Positions 16,684-23,392 of a stretch of DNA of 48,900 nt are shown here, piece by piece. Each line of letters begins with the position of its first letter. The stretch's first letter is position 1. The position numbers and the translations under genes were made by a program. Source of the stretch: Betaproteobacteria bacterium (GTDB lineage Bacteria > Pseudomonadota > Gammaproteobacteria > Burkholderiales > SG8-41); NCBI GenBank assembly GCA_028292435.1, contig JAQGMI010000177.1, forward strand, positions 1-48,900. Direction: 5' to 3'. A model generated the notes under the pieces. It was given only the letters and a program-made list of their open reading frames with translations. It was not told the origin of the DNA and made no database searches.

Positions 16684-17650
16684 GTTTTGCGCCTGCCGCT
16701 TTAATGACCTTGCCCCATCGCGCGATGTCCGTCTTCAAAAACGCGGTGAACTCAGCCGGCGTATTGCCGACCGGCTCGGCACCTTCGCGCGTCAGGCGAT
16801 CGCGGATTTCCGGCGTTTTGAGAATGGCGATGAACTCGCGATGCAGCCGCTCAATGATCGCGGGCGGCGTGCGCGCGGGTGCCAGCACCCCATACCAGCC
16901 GACGACTTCAAACCCAGGCAATCCCGACTCCGCGATCGTCGGCACTTGCGGCAGCGACGCAGTCCGCTGCGCGCTCGACACCGCGATGCTGCGCACGCGG
17001 CCGGATTTAACATGCGGATCGATCGGCACGATGCCGGCGAACATGAGCTGCACCTGGCCGCCGATCAATTCGGTGATCGCAAGCCCGGAACCTTTGTAAG
17101 GAATGTGCGCGAGCCTGACGCCGGTCATCGAGTTGAAGAGCTCGCCGGCAAGGTGGCTGCCGCTGCCATTGCCGGCGGAGCAGAAATTGAGTTCGCCCGG
17201 TCGCGTTTTCGCATAGGCAATCAGCTCTTTGACCGTCGTCACCGGAGTTTTGGGATGCACCACGAGCAGAAGCGGCGCGGCCGTCAGTATCGTGACCGGC
17301 GCAAAGTCTGCGACCGGGTCGTAAGGAAGCTTGCCGTAAATCCCCGGCGTGGTTGCATGCGTCGTATAGACGAATACGAGCGTGTAGCCGTCGGGTGTCG
17401 ACTTTGCGGCGAGATCGGTGCCGATCGTGCCGCTTGCGCCGGCTCGATTGTCGATGACGACCTGCTGATGAACGTTTTCAGCCAGGCGCTGGCCGAACGC
17501 GCGGCCGAGAATGTCGGACGTGCCGCCCGGCGGCTGCGGCACGATCAGGCGAATCGGACGGTCTGGATACGATTGAGCCGCACACGACGCTGCGCCCGCA
17601 AGCAACGCGCATCCGAGCGCAAGCGCGCGCTTGCCCATTGCAAATTTCAC
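16676..17650 (-). CDS. Bug-family substrate-binding protein
   Basis: A 324-residue Bug receptor with a signal peptide (ALGCALLAGAASCAAQ) and the motif YPDRPIRLIVPQPPGGTSD. Further marks are DNRAGASG, TPDGYTLVFV, AHIPYKGSGLA and PVGNTPAEF. It follows the MmgE/PrpD gene by 7 bp and overlaps the next Bug gene by 8 bp. Two different receptors in one operon with one enzyme suggests either a second ligand or recent duplication and divergence. Confidence 0.93.
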   Translation of the reverse strand: MKFAMGKRALALGCALLAGAASCAAQSYPDRPIRLIVPQPPGGTSDILGRAFGQRLAENVHQQVVIDNRAGASGTIGTDLAAKSTPDGYTLVFVYTTHATTPGIYGKLPYDPVADFAPVTILTAAPLLLVVHPKTPVTTVKELIAYAKTRPGELNFCSAGNGSGSHLAGELFNSMTGVRLAHIPYKGSGLAITELIGGQVQLMFAGIVPIDPHVKSGRVRSIAVSSAQRTASLPQVPTIAESGLPGFEVVGWYGVLAPARTPPAIIERLHREFIAILKTPEIRDRLTREGAEPVGNTPAEFTAFLKTDIARWGKVIKAAGAKLD

Positions 17651-17657
17651 GCTGGAA

Positions 17658-19064
17658 CTATTTCGCCGCGTTCACCAGGCCGGCATGCGCTTTGGGCGGC
17701 GTGCTTGTGCCGGGAATCGTTGCTTTAACCAGCGTCCTGATATCGGCGATTGTTTCAAAGCCGCGCAGTGTGTCGAGGAGTTGGCGGGCGCCCGGCTGAC
17801 CGAGCACGCGGCCTGCGCAATCGAGAAACTTTTCATCTCGGTCCTGCTCTGTCATTGGCCATTCGGGCGAACCGGGTGCGTGATCGACGCGCAGTGTATG
17901 ACGGCCGCGCGTGGTCGCAATCATCACGTCGGTGTAGCCGACGACGCCCGAGAACGTGCCTTTGGCTTCGATGCGGTAGCGCTTCACTTTTTTCATCAAT
18001 TCGCGAATCGCGGGCCGCCCGACCATCGGGTCGGTGAAGCTTTCGAGCGTGAGCTTGCCATCGAGCAGCACGGCGGCGGCGTTGTATTCGATGCTGAACT
18101 TGCCTTCGAGCCCTGTATGCGGGTCGGAGCTGACGAGCGCGTTGTCGGAGCCGGGCAAAAAGCCGATTTCGACGGCTTCGACTTCATCGGCACGGATGCC
18201 GTGCTCCGCGATCAGTTTCAACATGCCGCCGATCGGCCGATGATTGCAATAGCACGAAGGCCAGCGCTTCACATAAATCCCGGGCTCGAGCATCTCCCAC
18301 GGCTTGCCAAGCTTGTCGATGGTCGCCGCGAGCGGCGTGCCGTCGCTGCCGCCATAGGTAGAAAAAAAGTTGTTGTCGCCGTCGAAAATATTTTCATCGG
18401 CGGTAAAGCCCTGCTGCGCCATCCACGCCGACAATACGCCAACGCGCGCAGCGTAACCGGCGTGGAACGGCTTGGTCATCGTGCCGAAGTTGCGCACAAG
18501 TCCGGCACACTGCGACGCGGCGAGGCCCCATGCAGTTTGCAGTTGCGGCGCGTTGAGGCGCCACAGGCGCGCTGCCGCCGTCGTCGAAGAAAAAATGCCG
18601 GCGGTGGCGGTCGTGTGCCATCCGCGTACGTAATGCTCAGGCCCGAGCGCACGGCCGATCTTGCCGGCGATCTCGAGTCCGAGTGCAAACGCCGCGAGCA
18701 CATCGGCGCCCGACGCGTGCGCCGCTTCGCCGACGGCGAGCGCCGCCGGTCCCATCGTGGTACTGGGATGACCGCGCAGCGACGGAAGACTGTCATCGAA
18801 ATCGAGTGCATGGGTGGCGATGCCATTGGCAAAGGCGGCCTCCGCGGCCGAGGTCGCGAGATTGCGTCCCCAAACGGTGGCAGGTCCGTTAGCGCTGCTT
18901 TCGTGTGCCCACCGCGCGGCGATTTCCGCGGCCGGCTCGAGCGTTCCCGCCAGTGCGCAGCCCATCGTGTCGATCAATGCGTGGCGCGCGCCCGCGAGCA
19001 CAGCAGGGGGCATGTCCTGAGTGCGGATATCGACGACAAATTCCGCCAGGCGTTTGGTCAGCAT
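17658..19064 (-). CDS. MmgE/PrpD family protein
   Basis: A 468-residue MmgE/PrpD family protein. I chose the ATG at 19064, which has GAGGAGA before it and begins the family N-terminus (LTKRLAEFVVDI); the frame is open upstream to 19757 but that part is not conserved. The family motif THALDFDDS is intact, as are GHPSTTMGPAALAVGE and the KRWPSCYCNHRPIGG segment. Members dehydrate 2-methylcitrate-like or aconitate-like acids. It heads an operon with two Bug receptors, so the substrate is probably an imported carboxylate. Confidence 0.9.
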   Translation of the reverse strand: MLTKRLAEFVVDIRTQDMPPAVLAGARHALIDTMGCALAGTLEPAAEIAARWAHESSANGPATVWGRNLATSAAEAAFANGIATHALDFDDSLPSLRGHPSTTMGPAALAVGEAAHASGADVLAAFALGLEIAGKIGRALGPEHYVRGWHTTATAGIFSSTTAAARLWRLNAPQLQTAWGLAASQCAGLVRNFGTMTKPFHAGYAARVGVLSAWMAQQGFTADENIFDGDNNFFSTYGGSDGTPLAATIDKLGKPWEMLEPGIYVKRWPSCYCNHRPIGGMLKLIAEHGIRADEVEAVEIGFLPGSDNALVSSDPHTGLEGKFSIEYNAAAVLLDGKLTLESFTDPMVGRPAIRELMKKVKRYRIEAKGTFSGVVGYTDVMIATTRGRHTLRVDHAPGSPEWPMTEQDRDEKFLDCAGRVLGQPGARQLLDTLRGFETIADIRTLVKATIPGTSTPPKAHAGLVNAAK

Positions 19065-19430
19065 CTTTTGATTCTCCTCGAGGGTGGCGCGAGTTCGTCC
19101 TGAAAACGCGCAATGTAATTTGTACAGCGATCTTTCGTATCGTCCACTGTTTCGCCGTGCTTGGCAAACCGCCGGTTTGCCAGAAACGATCACGCCGGGT
19201 GCTTTCAATTGGCTGGACTCGCGGCAAGCATTGAAATCGAAGCGACCAGAAAGCGATGCGCCCCGACATCGAGCGAATGCGCGGACATTGTAAGACCTTC
19301 CGCCGTCTGGAACCCGCAACTGCGGCGTCGAGTCATATCGCCATACGTACGGCGCCGCGGTGCCGTGTTCCAGCCAGCCGTCATCCGGCGGCTGACTACC
19401 CAGTAATTTATACCGACAGAGGAGCAGCAA
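19065..19430. other. Divergent intergenic region (366 bp)
   Basis: This stretch lies between the divergent starts of the MmgE/PrpD operon (minus) and the glycine-zipper lipoprotein (plus). Several frames are open but none has a plausible start, RBS or recognisable protein. It should hold promoters for both sides. I see no convincing -35/-10 pair, hairpin or repeat. Confidence 0.4.
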
Positions 19431-19901
19431 ATGAAAATTGATTTCACCATCAGCACGGCAGTGACCGCAGTCGCCATCGTCATGGCGGGTTGCGCATCCG
19501 ATCAATCGCGTCCGTACAACACCGGCCCTTACGACAGCCGTCAAGGCGGCTACGATAGCCGCCAGGCGTCCTATGGACAGGGCGTTGTGGACCGCATCGA
19601 AGTGGTAAAAAAAGGCGACGGCAATAATATCGCCGGTACGGTTATCGGCGGCATTGCCGGCGGTTTGATCGGCCACCAGATCGGCAGCGGGCGCGGCAAC
19701 ACTGCGGCAACGATCGCAGGCGCAGCCGGCGGCGCAATGGCGGGGAATGAAATTCAAAAACGCCGCGGTAACAATGAAACATTTCGCGTCACCGTGCGCA
19801 TGGACAACGGCGCCAATGAGGTTGTGACGCAGGACGATATCAGCGATCTGCGCACGGGCGACCGCGTGCGCGTCGAGGGCGGCCGACTCTCTCGCCTGTA
19901 A
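19431..19901 (+). CDS. Glycine-zipper (2TM/17 kDa antigen-like) outer-membrane lipoprotein
   Basis: A 156-residue lipoprotein. The signal peptide ends in the lipobox IVMAGC (Cys at residue 22). Next comes a Tyr/Gly/Ser/Arg-rich segment with repeated DSRQ(G/A)xY units. The glycine zipper follows (GTVIGGIAGGLIGHQIGSG...AATIAGAAGGAMAGNEIQ), then a small beta domain (FRVTVRMDNG...GDRVRVEGGRLSRL). It is of the SlyB/Pcp/17-kDa surface antigen group, thought to help envelope integrity. AGAGGAGCAGCAA precedes the ATG, and a strong GC hairpin follows the stop. Confidence 0.92.
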   Translation: MKIDFTISTAVTAVAIVMAGCASDQSRPYNTGPYDSRQGGYDSRQASYGQGVVDRIEVVKKGDGNNIAGTVIGGIAGGLIGHQIGSGRGNTAATIAGAAGGAMAGNEIQKRRGNNETFRVTVRMDNGANEVVTQDDISDLRTGDRVRVEGGRLSRL

Positions 19902-19927
19902 AATTTTCCACTAGCCGATTCATTTCG

Positions 19928-19950
19928 CCGGCCCGGCAACTCCGGGCCGG
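19928..19950 (+). terminator. GC-rich hairpin after lipoprotein gene
   Basis: CCGGCCCGG (19928-19936) and CCGGGCCGG (19942-19950) form a perfect 9-bp stem with a 5-nt loop (CAACT), 27 bp after the lipoprotein stop. The T-run is poor (TCTGTCGT), so it may be a weak terminator or a 3' stabilising hairpin. Confidence 0.55.
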
Positions 19951-19996
19951 TCTGTCGTACAGTGGACAATCGTCGTCGCTGCCGAAGGTACCTACA

Positions 19997-20054
19997 AGTG
20001 TCATATTTTATTTCGGTTATGTTCGGTATCGTACAGAACCTCAGAGTGTCATAT
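19997..20054. repeat. Direct repeat AGTGTCATAT, two copies
   Basis: The 10-mer AGTGTCATAT occurs at 19997-20006 and 20045-20054, 48 bp apart. The second copy abuts the -10-like GATAAT (20056-20061). The octamer TCGTACAG is also repeated, at about 19955 and 20029. These may be binding sites for a regulator of the transcript described next, or of the polyketide operon. Confidence 0.35.
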
Positions 20055-20067
20055 GGATAATCCTAAC

Positions 20068-20155
20068 TGGCGCCTGCGAATTCTTTTCCTCCCTGAAGAA
20101 AATCTGCAGGTCCAGGCTCTCGGTAAAATCCAATTTTTCCGGGAGCCTTTTTTTT
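20068..20155 (+). ncRNA. Candidate small RNA or transcribed leader with CCUCC loop
   Basis: A possible transcript of about 88 nt begins downstream of a -10-like GATAAT (20056-20061; no clear -35) and ends at a strong intrinsic terminator. Its 5' part folds into a hairpin: CCTGC (20073-20077) with GCAGG (20106-20110), and TTCTTT (20081-20086) with GAAGAA (20095-20100). The 8-nt apical loop contains CCTCC (20088-20092), complementary to Shine-Dalgarno sequences. That layout, an anti-SD loop followed by a terminator, is typical of trans-acting sRNAs. It could instead be an attenuated leader of the polyketide operon. No Rfam family was recognised. Confidence 0.35.
20114..20155 (+). terminator. 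Intrinsic terminator upstream of type III PKS gene
   Basis: AGGCTCTCGG (20114-20123) pairs with CCGGGAGCCT (20139-20148) over 10 bp with one G-U, and an inner AAAA/TTTT can pair too. Eight T residues (20148-20155) follow. It lies 62 bp before the polyketide synthase start on the same strand, so it must end an independent transcript or act as an attenuator. Confidence 0.7.
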
Positions 20156-20217
20156 GCCTTCTTTTCGGGAACTATCCTGGCGCCGCCTGCAGCCGGCGCG
20201 GACCACCGGCAGAATGA

Positions 20218-21276
20218 ATGTTCATTAACGGACTGGGCACCGCCGTACCGCCGCGCCGCTACAGCCAGCGGGAATGCTGGCAGGCGTTCCAGGCCGCGCC
20301 GCAATTTAACGGGCTCGACCGGCGTGCGCGCGCCATCCTCCAGCGCGTGCTGCTCGATGCCAACGGAATCGGCACGCGCGCGCTTGCGCTCGATTCGTTG
20401 GCTGAATGCTTTGAACTCGATCCCGACACCCTGCATCGGCGTTTCGCGTTACATGCGCCGAAGCTGGCGACCGAGGCTGCGCGGCGTGCGCTCGAATCGG
20501 CGCAACTCTGCGCTGACGATATCGACGCCGTTATTATCAGCACTTGCACCGGCTATCTATGTCCCGGGCTCACCAGTTACGTCGGCGAAAGGTTGGGGCT
20601 GCGGCCGAATGTATTCGGACTCGATCTTGTGGGCCAGGGCTGCGGTGCAGCGGTACCGAACCTGCGCGCTGGTTCGGCGCTGCTGAAGGCAGGCGACGCG
20701 AGCAGGGTGCTCTCGATTTGCGTTGAGGTTTGCAGCGCGGCGTTTTATATCGACAACGATCCCGGCGTTTTGATCAGTGCATGCCTGTTCGGCGATGGTG
20801 CCGGCGCGGCGGTACTCGCGAACAGTCCTGCTGCATCCGCACGCCGCATTGAGTGGACGACTGCAGCTTCGCTGCACGATTCGGACCGACGCGACACGCT
20901 GCGCTTCGAACACGCGAACGGAATGTTGCGCAACATCCTGACGCCCGAAGTCCCGCACATTGCCGCGACCCACGCCGCGGCGGTACTCGCGGACGTATTA
21001 ACGCAGCGGCAGATGACGCAGCGGCAGATCGGCACGTGGGTGCTGCACGGCGGCGGCCGCAAGGTGATCGAAGCCCTGCGCGATGAACTCGGATTATCCG
21101 CGGACGATCTTGGCTGGGCCAGCGCCGTGCTCAATGAGTTCGGCAATGTGAGCAGCGCTTCGGTGTATTTCGCGTTGCAGGCCGCGTTAAACGGCGGCGC
21201 GCCCGGCGGCTGGTGGTGGATGTCGTCGTTCGGCGCCGGCTTCAGCTGCCACGGTGCGCTGCTGAAAGTCGCATGA
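20218..21276 (+). CDS. Type III polyketide synthase
   Basis: A 352-residue chalcone/stilbene synthase-type enzyme that extends an acyl-CoA starter with malonyl-CoA. The catalytic triad is in place: Cys142 in GQGCGAAVPNL, His277 in VLHGGG and Asn310 in EFGNVSSAS. CTGYLCPGLTSYV and the C-terminal SFGAGFSCHGALL are also typical. The starter and product (alkylpyrone, resorcinol or phloroglucinol) cannot be read from the sequence. No good RBS precedes the ATG at 20218, and an ATG at 20214 is in another frame. Its stop overlaps the methyltransferase start (ATGA), so the operon PKS-methyltransferase-oxidoreductase is translationally coupled. Confidence 0.93.
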   Translation: MFINGLGTAVPPRRYSQRECWQAFQAAPQFNGLDRRARAILQRVLLDANGIGTRALALDSLAECFELDPDTLHRRFALHAPKLATEAARRALESAQLCADDIDAVIISTCTGYLCPGLTSYVGERLGLRPNVFGLDLVGQGCGAAVPNLRAGSALLKAGDASRVLSICVEVCSAAFYIDNDPGVLISACLFGDGAGAAVLANSPAASARRIEWTTAASLHDSDRRDTLRFEHANGMLRNILTPEVPHIAATHAAAVLADVLTQRQMTQRQIGTWVLHGGGRKVIEALRDELGLSADDLGWASAVLNEFGNVSSASVYFALQAALNGGAPGGWWWMSSFGAGFSCHGALLKVA

Positions 21277-22031
21277 CGATGGGCCTCAACGCAATCACGC
21301 AGCGTCCGGCGCTGCCGCGCAGAGTCGAACCTGAATTGCTCGACAGCTTGCCGCCCGAGGAGCCGTGCGCGATCCGTTCACGCCGCGATTTGCGACGCGT
21401 GAACGCGATGATGATGAATGGCGCTTTCGTCGCGCGAGAGCTAAGCCGCGCATTCGGCGAGCGGCCGCCGCGCGTAATCGCCGAAATCGGTGCCGGCGAT
21501 GGCCATTTCATGCTGCAGGTCGCGCACCGGCTGCCGCAATGGCGCGCGCTCGACGTGCTGCTGCTCGATCGCCAGTCACTCGTGTCGGGCGGGACGATCG
21601 CGGAATTCCGCACGCTCGGCTGGCGTGCGCAAGCGATCAAGTCGGAGGTCAGGGCGTGGCTCGCGCAGCCGATGCGATTTGCGCCTGATGTCATCGTCGC
21701 CAATTTGTTTCTTCATCATTTCGACACCGCCGGATTGTTTGAACTGCTGTCGATGATTTCGCAGCGCACGCGCGTATTGATCGCATGCGAGCCGCGGCGC
21801 TCGCGTTTCGCGCTTGCCGGCAGTCGCCTGCTGGCAATCGCCGGATGCAACGCAGTCACGCGTCACGATGCGGTAGCGAGCGTGCATGCGGGATTTTCAG
21901 ACCAGGAACTGTCGGCGAACTGGCCGCAAGCCGACGGCTGGACGCTGCGCGAAGCAGGTTACGGGTTGTTCAGCCACTATTTTGTGGCGGTCCGCGCCGA
22001 TGGCGGTACCGCCGACGCCGCGGCTCAATGA
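21273..22031 (+). CDS. SAM-dependent class I methyltransferase in PKS operon
   Basis: A 252-residue methyltransferase from the ATG at 21273, which overlaps the PKS stop by 4 bp. The SAM motif I is VIAEIGAGDGHFMLQVA, with LLLDRQ as the acidic strand-2 end and FAPDVIVANLFLHHFD as motif II. A Met-rich stretch (NAMMMNGAFVARELSR) precedes motif I. Its place between a type III PKS and a flavoprotein suggests O- or C-methylation of the polyketide; this is inference from context. The gene ends in an ATGA overlap with the oxidoreductase. Confidence 0.88.
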   Translation: MTMGLNAITQRPALPRRVEPELLDSLPPEEPCAIRSRRDLRRVNAMMMNGAFVARELSRAFGERPPRVIAEIGAGDGHFMLQVAHRLPQWRALDVLLLDRQSLVSGGTIAEFRTLGWRAQAIKSEVRAWLAQPMRFAPDVIVANLFLHHFDTAGLFELLSMISQRTRVLIACEPRRSRFALAGSRLLAIAGCNAVTRHDAVASVHAGFSDQELSANWPQADGWTLREAGYGLFSHYFVAVRADGGTADAAAQ

Positions 22032-23239
22032 GCGAATACGACGCGCTGGTTGTCGGCGCCGGCCCGGCAGGTGCAACCGCCGCGCTGATGCTTGCGCGCG
22101 CCGGATGGTCCGTCGCGGTGGTTGAAAAAGCAGTCTTCCCGCGCCGCAAAGTATGCGGCGAATTCATTTCAGCGACGAGCCTGCCGCTGTTCGAAGAGCT
22201 GGGCATCGCAAATGATTTTCTTGCGCACGCGGGGCCGCCCGTTCGCGAGGTTGGTTTATATGCGGGAAACACGCGTCTCGCCGCCGCCATGCCGCGATTT
22301 CCGCACGGCGGGGAGCGCTACGGCCGCGCGCTTTGCCGCGAGCGCTTCGATGCAGCGTTGCTGCGAGCGGCGGCCAATGCAGGCGCCGTAATCTGGCAAC
22401 CATGGACAGTGAAGCGGTTATCGCAAGGCGCAAATGGCCTGCATGCGGCAAGCGTGTACGGCGAAGACAGGCGGCAAGCCACAACGCTGCGCGCTCGCGT
22501 AGTCATTGCAGCGCACGGTTCGTGGGAGGGCGGCGACCTGCCGACGCATATTGCTGCATGCCCGTCACGCGGCAGCGACCTTTTCGCGTTCAAAGCGCAC
22601 TTTGTGCATGCGGCGCTGCCAGTTTCGCTTATGCCGCTCATGTTGTTCCCGGGCGGGTACGGCGGCATGGTGACGACCGACGGCGGCAGGGTAACGCTGT
22701 CGTGCTGTATTCGGCGCGATACGCTCACCGCGTGTCGTCTCCAGTGGCCGCATCTCAAAGCTGGTGAAGCAGTGCTTGCGCATATCCGCGCCGCCAACAG
22801 CGGCGTCGATGCAGTCCTGAAACCGGCGACGCTGGAAGGCAGATGGTTGTCGGTAGGTCCGATCCGGCCCGGCATGCGTTCTGTCTACAGCAACCGGATT
22901 TTCGTCGTCGGCAACGCCGCCGGTGAAGCGCATCCGATCGTCGCCGAGGGCATCAGCATGGCAATTCAATCGTCGTGGCTGCTGTGCGCCAGCTTGATCG
23001 CACACTCGCACGAGCTCGAATTAGACGGTGCAATGGACAAGGTTGCGCGCGCGTACTCGGCTGATTGGCGTCGCAATTTCGCCGCGCGTATCCATGCGGC
23101 AGCGCTGTTTGCGAATCTCGCGACGCGCCCAACGGCGGCGAAGATCGCGGTGAGTTTGCTGAGGCGCGTACCGCAACTGCTGACTTTGGGCGCGCACTTG
23201 GGTGGCAAAGCACAGCCTCCGGTTCTCAGCGGGTCTTAA
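22028..23239 (+). CDS. FAD-dependent oxidoreductase (geranylgeranyl reductase / aromatic hydroxylase-like)
   Basis: A 403-residue flavoprotein starting at 22028 in an ATGA overlap. The dinucleotide-binding motif VVGAGPAGATAALMLARAG is followed by VVEKAVFPRRKVCGEFIS, and later by VVGNAAGEAHPIVAEGISMAIQS, the GD-like FAD motif. The VCGE segment is characteristic of the geranylgeranyl-reductase-like group. Such enzymes reduce isoprenoid double bonds or hydroxylate aromatic rings. In a type III PKS operon, oxidation of a polyketide-derived phenol is the likely role. Its end lies 153 bp before nasA, so it is probably the last gene of its operon. Confidence 0.88.
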   Translation: MSEYDALVVGAGPAGATAALMLARAGWSVAVVEKAVFPRRKVCGEFISATSLPLFEELGIANDFLAHAGPPVREVGLYAGNTRLAAAMPRFPHGGERYGRALCRERFDAALLRAAANAGAVIWQPWTVKRLSQGANGLHAASVYGEDRRQATTLRARVVIAAHGSWEGGDLPTHIAACPSRGSDLFAFKAHFVHAALPVSLMPLMLFPGGYGGMVTTDGGRVTLSCCIRRDTLTACRLQWPHLKAGEAVLAHIRAANSGVDAVLKPATLEGRWLSVGPIRPGMRSVYSNRIFVVGNAAGEAHPIVAEGISMAIQSSWLLCASLIAHSHELELDGAMDKVARAYSADWRRNFAARIHAAALFANLATRPTAAKIAVSLLRRVPQLLTLGAHLGGKAQPPVLSGS

Positions 23240-23287
23240 TCGCGCTCGAATTGCGGCGCACCAACATGAGGCGCGGGCGCTTCTGCA

Positions 23288-23293
23288 TGCACT
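23288..23293 (+). promoter_or_regulatory. Possible NtrC half-site upstream of nasA
   Basis: TGCACT matches the left half of the NtrC consensus (TGCACC-N5-GGTGCA), about 100 bp before the predicted nasA start of transcription. The right half is poor. A second weak candidate lies at about 23257-23273 (GCACC half). The distance suits an enhancer-bound activator. Confidence 0.3.
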
Positions 23294-23365
23294 GGGAGTT
23301 GGCGGAAATCGGGGTTCCGCGCGAAATAGTCCCGCCATCTCGATGATTCCATGCTGTTACCGACT

Positions 23366-23381
23366 TGGCACACGGGTTGCT
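23366..23381 (+). promoter_or_regulatory. Sigma-54 promoter of nasA
   Basis: TGGCAC (23366-23371), 5 bp and TTGCT (23377-23381) match the -24/-12 sigma-54 consensus. GG at 23367-23368 and GC at 23379-23380 have the required 10-bp interval. The predicted start of transcription is about 23392, directly at the nasA ATG. Sigma-54 control fits nitrogen regulation of nitrate assimilation. Confidence 0.75.
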
Positions 23382-23392
23382 AATGTCTGTCC

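Noticed and set aside
17631..19103. 490-residue plus-strand open frame
   Set aside because: It is antisense to the MmgE/PrpD gene, which has intact family motifs and an RBS. The frame is Arg/His-rich with no recognisable domain, as expected of a shadow in GC-rich DNA.
19928..19950. Treating this 9-bp stem as a transposon end or attachment site
   Set aside because: It lies just after a gene stop on a single locus, with no partner repeat or transposase; a terminator or 3' hairpin explains it better.
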